Shown here one piece after another: positions 1-11,113 of a stretch of 64,000 nucleotides of DNA. The translations under genes and the position numbers were made by a program. Source of the DNA: Kingdonia uniflora (Eukaryota > Streptophyta > Magnoliopsida > Ranunculales > Circaeasteraceae); the NCBI GenBank assembly GCA_014058105.1, contig JACGCM010002780.1, positions 186,001-250,000 of the forward strand, read 5' to 3'. Numbering within the stretch: position 1 is the first letter of the stretch; each line of letters begins with the position of its first letter. Under the pieces are notes generated by a model. That model made no database searches. It worked only from the letters and a program-made list of their open reading frames with translations, and was not told the origin of the DNA.

Positions 1-1491
1 ACTTAAGGTAGAAAGTTCATTGAGAGTCAGAGTATAAGAACATCGATAGAGTCCCCACTCCCATACTTGTAAGGGTAGAAAGGTCATTGAACATAAGATT
101 GCCAATCATATGATATAGTCTCATTGCATATAGAGCAAGGACATATAGGTCATTTTGATTAAATGTCGGTCTCTCAAATCATTCTTGCATAGTAGAACAT
201 AGAGTTGTGTACACATTAGGGCTATGTTGTCAAGGTCCTTGGGTTCGATTCCCTAAATAAATGATTTGGTAACTATTTATATGTATCCCAAGGTTGCAAG
301 TCTGCATGCTACGTGAGCATCCCATGAGCTTAGATCCTTGAATATAAAAATAAATCAGGCTTTAGACCTGTAGGTTGAAACTCCTTAACCACATTGATTC
401 TATGCTTTCCCTCGCTAATTTCTGGCTCATTAAAAAGGAATCCGCCAATCCCTGGATCGACAATAAGGGATACGCTTCTATTGAGGACAAAAGGGTGCGA
501 AAGTATGATCCCACTAAATTAAAAGTGACCCTGTGTACATCGTTTGTTAGTTATCCCCCACACCTAATAATACTCAATAAATACTTATAATACCGGTTGA
601 CACCGACGCTTAAAAACAACATTAATAATTGAACCTCATATTATCAGTAAACATTACATCATTTATACATATAAATAAAATACTATATCACATTAGTATC
701 CCTTTATTATCTTGGCCTATCATATTCAGTGACCGGTAATAATTGTGTTTGCTGACGCCTTGTGCGCTATGTTTTTCATAGGAGGCTGAGCACATTAGAT
801 TTTGGTTAGTAAAGCTTGGGTGATCATTTCGGGATTCTTTGGAATTGTATTGGATCGCTGAGCTTTATCGTAGGGTATTTATGATATTTTATTTCAGATT
901 TCATTGTCGTAGTCTATTTCTCGCTAGTAAATTTTGTTGAGAATATTATCCATTTTTATTTTATTATTGATATCTTTCCACTGCATTGCTTTGGTGTAAG
1001 TAGATGTAGTTAAGTTCTTTAGAATTATATTACATCTGTGGGGTTCATCCGTGGGATGCCCGACTTGTTATGCTTCAGGATTTGCTTTATGATTTATTAT
1101 CAAAAAATAAATTTTGGGGAGTGACAATGACAATGGTGGTTGCAATAGTAAAGAGATTGCGATAAAGATATAAACGACGAAGATGAAGATGCTGAAGAAG
1201 GGGAAGAGAAGAGAATGAAGAAACAAATAGATGTGAAGAGCTTTAAGATGATAAAAAGAGTGACAAGTAATTGACGGTCATAATTTATAACCTATTTTTA
1301 TTTTATCTTCCTCTAGATTAAAAATCATCGGTCGCTTGATTATCTCGCGCTGGTTCGGGCACGAACTTGGACTTTGTTTGCCCGAGCCTTGATCCGGGCT
1401 TCAAAAATAAAAGGTGACCTATGACTCACCCATTTAGTCACTCGGGCATGGCCATTTTATGATCGATCTGCAACGTGGGATATAGCCCATT

Positions 1492-1727
1492 TTGCCAACA
1501 CTGAGTACTAAAAATGCATTTCATTAGGCAGTTCAAATAAAATAAAATCAACATAGAATTTTCCACTTATAAAGCGTATCACCTTTCTCTATCTTCTCCT
1601 ATGGCGACCAAAGAGGAATAAACAACTCCTAAAATTTATTCTTAATTAGCGGCATTATTCGAAGCAAATAAGGAATGAAGAAGTATTCAACTCCAAAGAT
1701 CAATAGTTTAATTTCTTCTTCCACCTT
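1492..1727. repeat. Dispersed repeat X, copy 1
   Basis: The left part of a repeat found again at 9884-10119 with 10871-11047, at 13173-13577 and, more diverged, at 22052-22330. It starts near TTTGCCAACACTGAGTACT and ends at CCACCTT, where an LTR is inserted. No coding frame is conserved across the copies. Confidence 0.75.
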
Positions 1728-2089
1728 TGTAGTAGCCTACTCGCAACCTTCTAGCTCTAGCCGAACACTCGAAGGCTACATCGAAGCCTACCTGATAACT
1801 CGAAGCCTAATGAGTTCATGATCAAGCCCTCTAAGACTATTCGAGCATTCGACAACGAACAGGATTCAAAGCCGAAGGTAGATACGTCAACGCATGTATT
1901 CCACATCAGCACCAGAAGCACTTCGACCATAATCACACATGGTCAAAGGCAGACATGTCAGATAGCCAACTCACCAGACATAACGGCTGGGCACGCCGTT
2001 CGACAACTACAATATCAGAACCAACAACGGCCACAGTGTTAGAGCAAACAGGACAACGACTACAGTGTCAGACCCGACAGTTTCATCAA
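1728..2089 (+). mobile_element. Partial LTR of the F family (TGTAGTAGCC type)
   Basis: Begins TGTAGTAGCCTACTCGCA, the same start as the LTRs at 10120, 13855 and 19206. It carries the family's short internal repeats of the CTCGAAGCCTA kind. The 5-base sequence ACCTT stands just before it, as at 10120. The right half is missing: similarity stops near 2089, before the TATA box that the full LTRs have. Confidence 0.8.
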
Positions 2090-2240
2090 ATGCTCTAGTA
2101 GTACTCAACTCAAATAGATGCATAACATAATTAATATAGATAGGTTTTGTAACAATTATGTACACCACCTTATTATTAAAACTAAATGCTCATAACACTT
2201 GGAGATGAAGAATGAGAAGAAGGTTAAAAAAAATGATAAA
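2090..2240. other. Unassigned spacer before copia element I
   Basis: A short AT-rich stretch between the broken LTR and the copia insertion. It ends in ATAAA (2236-2240), the left target-site copy of element I. I see no gene in it. Confidence 0.6.
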
Positions 2241-2489
2241 TATTAGGAGGTGGGTCCAAGCCCAAGCTAGGAACGCAACAGGGTTGGGGTGTCCTATACA
2301 AACTCCTAGCAAACCCATAGGCCCAATAGGGTTATGGGGAGAGTTAGAGTAGCATAAGGAATCATTCTGGGTTGTCTATATATATCACTGTACTATGTAC
2401 GAAGAACACGGTTATGATAATCAATAAATCTCTTTCTCTCTTGTTCATGCTTTAGTATTATTCTGCTTTAGATTCATCATACCCCAACA
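2241..2489 (+). repeat. 5' LTR of copia element I
   Basis: Runs TATTAGGAGG...CCCCAACA and aligns end to end with 6820-7068 with a small number of differences. The usual TG start has become TA in both LTRs. A TATATATA run sits inside at about 2379-2386, and an AATAAA poly(A)-type signal at about 2422. Confidence 0.92.
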
Positions 2490-2510
2490 CGTTATCAGCA
2501 CGTAAGCTCT
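2490..2510 (+). promoter_or_regulatory. Likely primer binding site of element I
   Basis: CGTTATCAGCACGTAAGCTC lies directly after the 5' LTR. The ACACGTTATCAGCACG type of sequence is common at this place in plant copia elements. Position supports the call; the priming tRNA was not identified. Confidence 0.5.
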
Positions 2511-3023
2511 AGGAACGAGGAGAACAAATCTTTCCGTCTAATAAAAGATTTCACAGAAACCAAGCGATCAGGAGAAGAGGTATTTTACATTTTTTTTATA
2601 TCTATATTTAGATCTATAATATATCATAGATCAGCATATTTTGAAAACCTATTTTTTCCCAATTTTTTTCGAATTAAAAACTTTTTTAGTGTTTTTTACC
2701 CTTGAAAAAGGGATGTTTTCAAACGTGTATAATTTTCTCTGTGGAGATCGGATAGAGACAAGACCACTTCAGTTGGATAGCCTATTCTGTGATCTTTCCA
2801 ACGATAAATGGCACATCTCTGGAAGATTCCCCAATCGCCGAAATAGCTCATTGAAACTAGGCAGTTTCATGGCCAAAAACGGCATTTTTTTGGTCGCTGA
2901 CGTCATTATTTTTTTTTTTTTTTTTTTCAAAAATATTTTTATTTATTTATGGCGTCATCCTTATCCATAGTGACGTCAGCAGTGACACGAGTCGAGGATG
3001 CGTGGCACGCTGACGTGGCATGG

Positions 3024-3311
3024 CACGTGCGTGGCACATGTGGCATTCCCTGGCATGTACGTGGCACGTGCGGCATGCCATGACACGTATGGTACGAGAC
3101 AGTTACCGGATGTGACACGTGGCAGCCTCCAGAGATCGGTCACCGACCGGACGCCGGAATCTCATCGGATTTTTGGTAGGAAATGTTCACCGGCCGGTTG
3201 CCGGAATATTCTTACCGGTGACTGGAATATTCCTTACCGTCATTGGATCTTTGTACGTGTGTGATACTTGGCAGTATACGTGTGTGACACGTGCGACATG
3301 TGTGACACGTG
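3024..3311. promoter_or_regulatory. Cluster of five CACGTG (G-box) palindromes
   Basis: CACGTG occurs at 3024-3029, 3065-3070, 3116-3121, 3288-3293 and 3306-3311, among many ACGTG half sites. In plants the G-box is bound by bZIP and bHLH factors. Whether these sites are bound is inference; they may simply reflect local tandem growth of a GTGGCACGTG-like unit. Confidence 0.45.
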
Positions 3312-4097
3312 TGATGTACGTGCGGGGAACGTGTGACCGAGTCAGACCGGTTCAAACCATGTCAACCTGGTCCAGGCCTTGACCCAGACCGAGTCAGACC
3401 GGTCCAAAACCGGTCTAGACACTAAAACTGTTTTAAATATCCCAATTTTAGGTCAAATTAAGCCTAATTTTTTTAAAAAAAATTCCTATTGACTGGACCT
3501 ACCCCGTGGGGGACCCATTTTGTTTTTTTTATGCAAAATATTTTTAATTTTTTTTGGGAATAGGTGGATCGTATAGGAGGATTGGCTCACTTATATGGGA
3601 TATAAGTACATAGAGTAATACCTTTTTAAGTATCTTTGCGATAGCTAATAGGATATTACTGGCATGCCCCTAGAATACTAATTATCATGATCAGGGATCA
3701 CGGATAATACGAAACTAAGACTGATTTAGCATACGACTGTGAGTCATATCTAAATCATAGTTACTTGTCTAGGTCAAATAACTAGAGCTCAATTGAGAAT
3801 TGACTTAGTCTTATTTCTAAAAACTTGGTGTCTGAGGAACCAATTTTTTGTATCTAGATGCAATTAGATGTTGCAAGATAATATTTAGAGGTATATAAGC
3901 ATTAATAGCACCCTATAGTACCCCTAGAATGTTATTTCAAAGACAAGCTTAATCAACCTATCTTGTGAACCCAGCTGACTTTGGGATGAAACCACTTGTT
4001 AGCTAAATATCTAATACCCCTCATATTTGTAACAAATAGTTCATTTGGCTAGAATATACTTACCTTTATAGAACTTGAGGGCTCAGAACACCCTAGT

Positions 4098-4530
4098 TCT
4101 CATAATAAGGAAAATACACATTTAGTGGTTTTGAATAGCTATCTTGGCTAAGACTCTATTAAAACACACTTTAAAGGTTCAGATCACCATTTTAAGGGAT
4201 AAATTTGTGATTTAACGCTTTATAAGATATGAACAAGGTTCACCTATAAATAATGATTGAGAATCATTGACTTCTATACTATGAATTGCCTTTGGTAATG
4301 ATTGGAGATCATATACTTCAAAAGGATTTCATAAGGAACACACACATCTGGTGGTTTTGAATAACAATCTTGGCTAAGATTCTATTAAAATGCACATCTC
4401 AGATTAAGATCACCATTTTACAGGGTAAATTTGAGACTTAATTATTAGATAAGCATTTAATTAGTTTTAGAATATGAACTGGGTTCAACTATAAGATGAT
4501 TCAGAATCGTTTATTTATCTTTATTCTAAG
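4098..4530. repeat. Diverged tandem duplication in the leader of element I
   Basis: The block near 4098-4280 and the block near 4328-4530 share phrases such as GTGGTTTTGAATA, CTTGGCTAAGA, CTATTAAAA and ATCACCATTTTA in the same order, at an offset of about 228 bases. Confidence 0.65.
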
Positions 4531-4608
4531 TACTATGATCTGTCTTTAATGTAATTGATATTTTTTTCAAGAATTATATATTTTTCCAATCTATATCTTG
4601 CATTACCG

Positions 4609-5579
4609 ATGTCTGCAACATTCAACAATGTTGAATTTTTGCCATTGCTGCTCACATGAGCCGATTACCTCACTTAGTGCATTGACGCTGACTTATTCTT
4701 GAAGTCATTGGTCTGCAGAAGACCACCGTCATTGGCAACAAGGAAGATCCTATGGACAAAGCAAGGGCTTTGTTTATCCTCCGTCATCATATTTAGGATA
4801 ACCTGAAGACTGAATACCTCAACAAGGTTGAGCCAGTTAACTTATGGGCAAGCTTGCCGGGGCGTTATGGTCCTTATAAGACCATGATGTTCCCAAAAGT
4901 GATGCACCAATGGAGCACCCTTACGTTCCACAATTTTAGGACGGCCGCTGATTATAACTCAGCAGTCCATAAAATTACTTCTACACTTGAGCTGTGTGAG
5001 AAGAAAGTTACTGATGCTGAAATGATAGAGAAGACTCTATCAACCTTCCATGCTAGCAAAATTGTGATTCAGAGGCAATATCAGCGAGAAAACTTGAAGA
5101 CTCATGCAACCTTGATTCAGGCACTGCTCCTCTCTGAGGAGAACGATAAACTTCTGATGAAGATTCATACTATGCGACCATCTGGGAGTACGCCGTTGCC
5201 TGCGTCACATAATATTCAATTTCGGAGAAACAACTTTGCACGTCAGGGACGAAGATATGGAAGGAGTAGGGGAGGATACCGGGGATACAAGAAGGGTGGG
5301 AACCAGATACCCTTTGGCCCTAGGAGAGGTAAAGGGTTTAAGAAATCCTGGACACTAGGCAATACGAAAAAGGAAAAGAAGACTGATCAGGGATCTACTT
5401 GCTTTAACTGCGGTAACATAGGACACTGGGCACGGGAATGCCATGCACCACAGATAGCTACCGGTGACAGAGTCCAAACCTACCAGGCAGTTGTTGACTC
5501 TAACTCCACCCCTGTGGAGGTTGCAGCGTCAGACTTCTTCGACGACACTAATGTTATCCTGGATCAACATATAAAGTAA
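4609..5579 (+). pseudogene. Copia gag with CCHC zinc knuckle, broken 5' part
   Basis: Gag would form the particle and bind the element RNA. The likely original start is the ATG at 4609, but the first 250 bases need a frame change and hold a TAG after an FILRHHI stretch. From about 4854 one frame stays open for about 240 codons. It shows the copia gag core (PYKTMMFPKV; YNSAVHKITS; FHASKIVIQRQY), a basic Arg/Gly-rich stretch, and a complete zinc knuckle CFNCGNIGHWARECH near residues 183-197 of the open part. The frame ends in a stop, and no protease follows, so the usual gag-pol join is lost. Confidence 0.85.
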
Positions 5580-6030
5580 TCCGTAATGACATCTCAGTCG
5601 ACATGTGATGTCACATTAGAGAGAGCACTAGTAGTTTCTTTTCTAGATAGACTTGATTTACTATTCTCTTTATTGTCAGTATTTTTGATTTTGTTGGGAA
5701 CATATCATTTATATTTCAATAAAGTGCTCGTGACATACATGAGATTCTCCATTTGTTCTAAATTATGATTACTCAAATTTATTGCTTGGGAAATAGTTAA
5801 ATTTTATGTATGATAGTTGATCTACTACATACAACCTGCCTATGGCTTTCTTTGCTCATTAAGCATGACCGATAATCGGATGAGTGGCGGCATATGTCTC
5901 AGAGACATTTTGAACCACGTACTCGATCCTTTTGCGCTATGCATATATTTCTTGTCTAACCTTGTGCATCGGGGATGGCACGAATATCATTGGCACGACC
6001 AACATAATAGAACGCACTGAGTGCGTTACA
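5580..6030 (+). other. Deletion scar between gag and RNase H of element I
   Basis: Where about 2.5-3 kb of protease, integrase and reverse transcriptase would be expected, there are only about 450 bases of sequence with no recognisable pol motif. Confidence 0.6.
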
Positions 6031-6597
6031 TTATTCCTCTCTATAGGTATAATACATGGTAAACGGGATATTATAGGATATGCCGATACAGGATATTTGT
6101 CAGATCCACATAAAGGCCGATCTCAATCGGGTTATGTATTCTTGTATGGAGATACTGCGATTTCGTGAAGATCAATGAACCAGATGATGGTTACTACATC
6201 CTCGAACCACGCAAAGATTCATGCACTTCATGAAGGCGGCAGAGAATGTTTTTGTTTACGGTCTATGATCAACCATTTTAACAGAAGTTGTGATCTGAAT
6301 TCAATCCAAGATAAACCGACGACACTTTATGAAGATAATGCAGCTTGTATCATTCAAGTCAAAGGCAGATTTATTAAAGGTGACAAAACGAAGCATATTT
6401 CACCAAAGTTCTTCCACATACATGAGTTGCAGAAGACGAATGAGGTCGACGTTGTTCAAGTCCATTCAGAAGATAATTTGGCTGATCTATTCACGAAGGC
6501 TCTTGCATATCCTACATTTAAGAGATTAGTTCATGGAATCGGCATACGCAGTTTACAAGATTTATTATCTCAGGGAGATCAACGTCAGGGGGAGTAG
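6031..6597 (+). pseudogene. C-terminal RNase H of copia pol, one in-frame stop
   Basis: RNase H would cut the RNA strand of the RNA-DNA hybrid during reverse transcription. The frame reads DIIGYADTGYLSDPHKGRSQ, then a TGA at 6166-6168 where relatives have a tryptophan codon (TAIS-stop-RS), then the same frame runs on to 6597. The later part shows ALHEGGRECFCLRSMI, TLYEDNAACI, KHISPKFFHIHELQ and DNLADLFTKAL, all hallmarks of the copia RNase H tail. It ends about 220 bases before the polypurine tract. Lacking RT, it has no use on its own. Confidence 0.88.
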
Positions 6598-6810
6598 TCC
6601 CAGCCTGACGTGGACACATGTGTGTTGTATTTTTTTTCCTGATAGTGTAGTTTTTATCCTAGGAGGTTTTACTAGCTGGAGGTTTTGATAAGGTAACGTA
6701 TACGCGTCCACAACCCATACAGGGCATATGATTGTACTATTTTCCTGCATAACTTTTTGCCTAAGGGGTTTTGTTAGGCAGAGGTCTTAATGAGGGAAGT
6801 CGTCCACTCC

Positions 6811-6819
6811 AAGGGGGAG
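6811..6819 (+). promoter_or_regulatory. Polypurine tract of element I
   Basis: AAGGGGGAG directly abuts the 3' LTR, the position from which plus-strand DNA synthesis is primed in LTR elements. Confidence 0.85.
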
Positions 6820-7068
6820 TATTAGGAGTTAGTTCCAAGCCCAAGCTAGGAATTCAACAGGGTTGGGGTGTCATATACAAACTCCTAGCAAGCCCATAGG
6901 CCCAATAGGGTTATGGGGAGAGTTAGAGTAGCATATGTAATCCTTCTGGGTTGTCTATATATATCACTGTACTATGTACAGAGAACACGGTTATGATAAT
7001 CAATAAATCTCTTTATCTCTTGTTCATGCTTTAGTATTATTCTGCTCCAGATTTATCATATACCAACA
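6820..7068 (+). repeat. 3' LTR of copia element I
   Basis: Runs TATTAGGAGTT...TACCAACA and is followed by ATAAA, the right target-site copy. It matches the 5' LTR over its full 249 bases with scattered substitutions. Confidence 0.92.
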
Positions 7069-8369
7069 ATAAAGAATTGAACCCTTCCACTTGGTTCATT
7101 ATCTCCATTCAAACTAATATACTTTGGGTGGTGGAGAAACAAATCCCGCTATTTTTTTTCCTTTTTTAATCTTTTAGTCAGTGTGCATTGCATTGCGGAT
7201 GCTAGTTATTAATTTGCTCCTTATAGTACCCTGTTATATTCTTTGGTCTTTAATTATGTGGAATATTTACTCAAAACCCACCACCGTAACTTCCTCTAAT
7301 TCTACTCCATCTCTTCCTTATTCTCCTTCTTCAATCCATAGCTATTAGAGACTCTTTGTGTGAGAAATAATTATCCTAAACTTTTTTACCTACAAGTATA
7401 TAATTGTTCAAGTAGGGGGAGGGGTATTTGAGTTGCTCTTCATAAGAATTTCTACTGTCATAGATATAGAGGTGAACAAGACTAAGTTCGAGAGACTTTT
7501 CGTCACTCTTCAAGTTAGATTTTGAACCGTACCATCGTGGATTGGAGTGGGTTGGGCATTGATTTCGTTGGACATTGCAAGGTCGCTCTTTGCTCCTCGA
7601 TTTTATACCAAATTCCTACATCAGGCAAGTACCATTATCAGCGAGCACTTAGCGTTGATTGATTGTGATAATTTTCAGATAAAATTTTAGTATAATCGGA
7701 TGCATATGCAATATTAGTTTAATTATCATTATTTTATAATCGGTAGATGATCTAATTACATTGATGACCTGAAATGTTCCTATATTGTAAATTGTCATAG
7801 CTCATACTTAAAGCATAATGCTTTATGTTATGGACATTAAGTGATTTGAAATGGGTGCAAGAGATTACATAAGTTCACAAGATTGGGGGGAAACTTTGTA
7901 TAAGATTTAAATCTCATATATCAGTAGCATAGTTGATATTAAATTGGGTTAGTAGTTCTTCTTTTAAATAACCTATATTACTTGTCAAATCATAGTTAAC
8001 CATCTGCCTCTTATAGCTTACATGTTCATGTACCACCTGATGTGGAAAATTTAAGGGAACATGGTGTGAAATTGTAGTCAGACTATAGCTATGTCATCTA
8101 CTTAATTGGGTGCTCTTAGTATTGTTGGAGTATGTAAATATACATGGCCTAGACAATAGTAATATTAAAAATGCGAGAGCATTATAAGAGAACCTTATAG
8201 TTAGTTGCCTTGTGATTCATTATCGTGTTTGTTAGTCTTTTGGCCTAAAGACTACTGATGAGAGACCAATTGTATGTTTTGAACATTAAGGTAAGTACTA
8301 TACATACGTGTATTGGCAAATAAATATATTTGACTATGATTAGGGACTTCAATTGGTATAACCTTTTTA
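7069..8369. other. Anonymous AT-rich spacer
   Basis: This 1.3-kb stretch lies between copia element I and segmental copy 2. I find no gene, no LTR end and no tandem repeat. If the two flanking copies are long LTRs of one large element, this would be part of its interior. Confidence 0.5.
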
Positions 8370-10468
8370 ACTTAAGGTAGAAAGATCATTGAGAGTAAGA
8401 GTATAAGATCATCAATAAAGTCCCCACTCCTATACTTGTTAGGGTAGAAATGTCATTGAACATAAGATCGCCAATCATATCATATAGTCTCATTGCATAT
8501 AGAGCAAGGACAGATAGGTCATTTTGATTGAATGTCGGTCTCTCAAATCATTCATGCATAGTAGAACATAGAGTTGTGTAGACATTATGGCTATGTTGTC
8601 AAGGTCATTGGGTTCGATTCCCTAAACAAAAGATTTTGTAACTGTTTATTAGTATCCCAGGGTTGCAAGTCCCTAAATTATTTTCTCGTTACTTTTTGAC
8701 TGCATGTTGCGCGAGCACCCCGTGAGCTTAGATCCATGAAAATAAATATAAATCAGGCTTTTGACCTGCAGGTTAAAACTCCTTAACCACCTTGATCCGG
8801 TGCTTTCGCCCGCTAATTTCTGGCTCACTAAAAAGGAATTCGCCAATCCCTGGCTCGAAAATAAGGGATACGCTTCTATTAAGTTCAAAAGGGTGTGTGA
8901 GTGTGATCCCACTAAATTAAAAGTGACCCTGTGTACATCGTCTGTTAGTTATCCCCCACACCTAATAATACTCAATAAATACTTATAATACCGGTTGACG
9001 CCGACGTTTAAAAGAAATATTAATAATTGAACCTCATCTCATCAGTAAACATTATATCATTTATGCATATAAATAAAATACTATATCACATTAGTATCCC
9101 CTTATTATCTTGGCCTATCATGTTTAGTGGCTGGTAATAATTGTGCTTGCTGACGCCTTGTGCGTTATATTTTTCATAGGAAGCTGAGCACAGTAGATTT
9201 TGGTTAATGAGGCTTGGGTGATCTTTTCGGGTTTCTTTAGAATTCTATTGGATCGTTGAGCTGTGTCGTAGGGTATTTATGATATTTTATTTTAGATTTC
9301 ATTGTCGTAGTCTATTTCTCGTTAGCGAATTTTGTTGAGAATATTATTCATTTGTTTTTCTATTATTGATATCTTTCCGTTGCGTTGCTTTGGTGTAAGT
9401 CGATATAGTTAAGTTCTTTAAAATTATATTACATCTGTGGGGTTCATCCGTGGGATGCCCAACTTATTATGCTTCAGAATTTGCTTTATGATTTATTATC
9501 AAAAAATGAATTTTGGGGCGTTACAATGACAATGGTGGTTGTAATAGTAAAAAGATTGCGATAAAGATATAAACGACGAAGATGAAGATGTTAGAAAAGG
9601 AGAAGAGAAGAGAATGAAGAAACAAATAGATGTAAAGAGCTTTAAAAAAGAGTGACGAACAATTGACGGTCATAATTTATAACCTATTTTTATTTTATCT
9701 TCCTCTAGATTAAAAATCATCAGTCGCTTGATTATACCGAGTTGGTTCTAGCTCGAACTTGGACTTGGTTTGCCCGAGCCTCGATCCGGGCTTCAGAAAG
9801 AAAAGGTGACCTATGACCCGCCCATTTAGTCATTCGGGCATGGCTATTTTACGATCGATCTGCAACGCGGGATATAGCCCATTTTGGCAACACTGTGTAC
9901 TAAAAATGCATTTCATTAGGCAGTTCAAATAAAATAAAATTGACATAGACTTTTCCACTTAAAAAGCGTATCATCTCTCTCTATCTCCTCTTATGGCGAC
10001 CAAAGAGGAATAAACAGCTCCTAAATCTTGTTCTTAATTAGCGGCATTATTCGAAGCAAATAAGGAATAAAGAAGCATTCAACTCCAAAGATCAATAGTT
10101 TAATTTCGTCTTCCACCTTTGTAGTAGCCTACTCGCAGCCTTCTAGCTCCAACCGAGCACTCGAAGGCTACATTGAAGCCTAACTGATTACTCGAAGCCT
10201 AATAAGTTCATGATCAAGCCCTCCAAGACTATTTGAACATTTGACAATGAACAGGATTCGAAGCCGAAGGCAGATACGTCAGCGCATGAGCTCCACATCA
10301 GCACCAGAAACACTTTGACCATTATTGCACATGGTCGACGACAGACATGTCAGACATCCAGCTCACCAGACATAGCGGTTGGGCAAGCCGCTCGATAACT
10401 ACAGTGCCAGAACCAATAATGCCCATAGTGTCTGAGCAAACAGGGCAACGACTACAGTGTTTGATTCG
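8370..10468. repeat. Segmental direct repeat, copy 2
   Basis: This is the second copy of the segment at 1-2089. The homology begins at the AACTTAAGGTAGAAAG boundary and runs through repeat X into the LTR at 10120. Because copy 1 and copy 2 share the same LTR insertion point, the LTR was present before the segment was copied. Unlike copy 1, this copy keeps the whole LTR and the far side of its target site. Confidence 0.85.
9884..10119. repeat. Dispersed repeat X, copy 2, left part
   Basis: Matches 13173-13400. It is broken at CCACCTT by the solo LTR at 10120; the right part continues at 10871. Confidence 0.8.
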
Positions 10469-10870
10469 ATAGTTTTGGCGTCAGAACCGACTCCGAATAC
10501 AAGTCAGTTGTCCCCTGAGGATTCACTTGTAATTTGACCTCGCTTGGTGACTCAGCCCTTCCTATGTTCTATAAATAGGATGGAGGGGGAACCAAAGAGG
10601 CGGTACGATATCTCTCCCCTGATCCCTTGAAGTTTACCTTCGATTACCCTATAAATCACCCTGTGCTCAAAACTTTGACTACTCGACAGTTATATCAATA
10701 CTCTTTAAAATCCTCATCAGAGGTCATGGAGTGTCTCATTCTAGGCCTCCACGCAAGTATATTGTTAGTAGATTATTCATAATATTGGATATATGCTTGA
10801 ACCCTGTGATATAAGATAAATTTCGTGGTGTAAGAGCCAACTTCTCCCCTTGCAAAGTTAGGCCCCTACA
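10120..10870 (+). mobile_element. Solo LTR of the F family with target-site copies
   Basis: 751 bases running TGTAGTAGCC...GGCCCCTACA, flanked by ACCTT on both sides (10115-10119 and 10871-10875). The related repeat X at 13173-13577 has a single ACCTT in an unbroken CCACCTTCTCTTT, so it serves as the empty site. A TATA box lies at 10570-10577 (TATAAATA). A solo LTR arises when the two LTRs of an element recombine and the interior is lost. Confidence 0.92.
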
Positions 10871-11047
10871 ACCTTCTCTTTCTTCCATTAAATGCTATTA
10901 ATTCTTCCCCTCGACAAGATCATCCCCAATGTTGTTATTGATAGTTCTTTTACAATTAACGAGATCTACTTCATTGTAAAAAAAAAGTAGCCTCTTATTT
11001 ATTTATTTTTTCCACAAATTTTCAAAAAACTTCGTGTAAACACTCTC
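10871..11047. repeat. Dispersed repeat X, copy 2, right part
   Basis: Continues repeat X after the solo LTR, ending near GTGTAAACACTC. Immediately beyond it begins the promoter region of the antisense genes of element E, so X marks the place where the rest of E was lost or cut off. Confidence 0.75.
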
Positions 11048-11100
11048 TCTAGAAATAAATCTCTTTGGTTTGGTAAAATTTTTTGGGGAAGGAAGAGGAG

Positions 11101-11113
11101 AAATATTTATAGA
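11101..11113 (-). promoter_or_regulatory. TATA box of the lost large antisense gene of E
   Basis: On the minus strand the sequence reads GTCTATAAATATTT. It corresponds to GTCTATAAATAG at 39648-39658 in element A. The gene it served has been cut away at about 11047. Confidence 0.5.

Larger units (their letters stand above)
1..2089. repeat. Segmental direct repeat, copy 1 (left end outside window)
   Basis: This stretch matches 8370-10468 in the same orientation, with well over nine bases in ten identical by eye. Copy 2 has an extra block of about 30 bases near 8672-8702. Positions 1-1490 look non-coding and are not a family I recognise; 1492-1727 is dispersed repeat X and 1728-2089 is part of an LTR. 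Homology fades near 2089. Both copies hold a short open frame (375-590 here) that I do not take for a gene. The pair could be a segmental duplication, or the long LTRs of a large non-autonomous element whose outer end lies outside the window. Confidence 0.85.
2511..4608 (+). other. Long untranslated leader of copia element I
   Basis: About 2.1 kb without a believable gene. It holds a T homopolymer near 2908-2927, a region at 3000-3420 crowded with GTGGCACGTG and ACCGGTC-type motifs, and two diverged copies of a block of about 200 bases (about 4098-4280 and 4328-4530). The open frames in it at 2641-2970 and 2998-3264 have odd composition and no recognisable domain, so they were not called. Confidence 0.6.
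2241..7068 (+). mobile_element. Internally deleted Ty1/copia retrotransposon (element I)
   Basis: Two 249-base LTRs (2241-2489 and 6820-7068) flank an internal region, and the 5-base target copy ATAAA stands on both sides (2236-2240 and 7069-7073). A polypurine tract precedes the 3' LTR. The internal region has a leader of about 2.1 kb, a gag gene with frame breaks, and the C-terminal RNase H of copia pol. Protease, integrase and nearly all of reverse transcriptase are absent between about 5580 and 6030, so this is a deletion derivative that would need proteins from a full-length relative. The gag pattern and the end of RNase H resemble the Ale/Retrofit kind of plant copia, but that placement is from memory. 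Confidence 0.92.

Noticed and set aside
238..256. tRNA gene
   Set aside because: Only a T-arm-like GGTTCGATTCC is present; no cloverleaf can be drawn.
2641..3382. Open frames in the leader of copia element I
   Set aside because: They run through T homopolymers and GTGGCACGTG repeats, overlap in different frames, and have no domain; they reflect composition.
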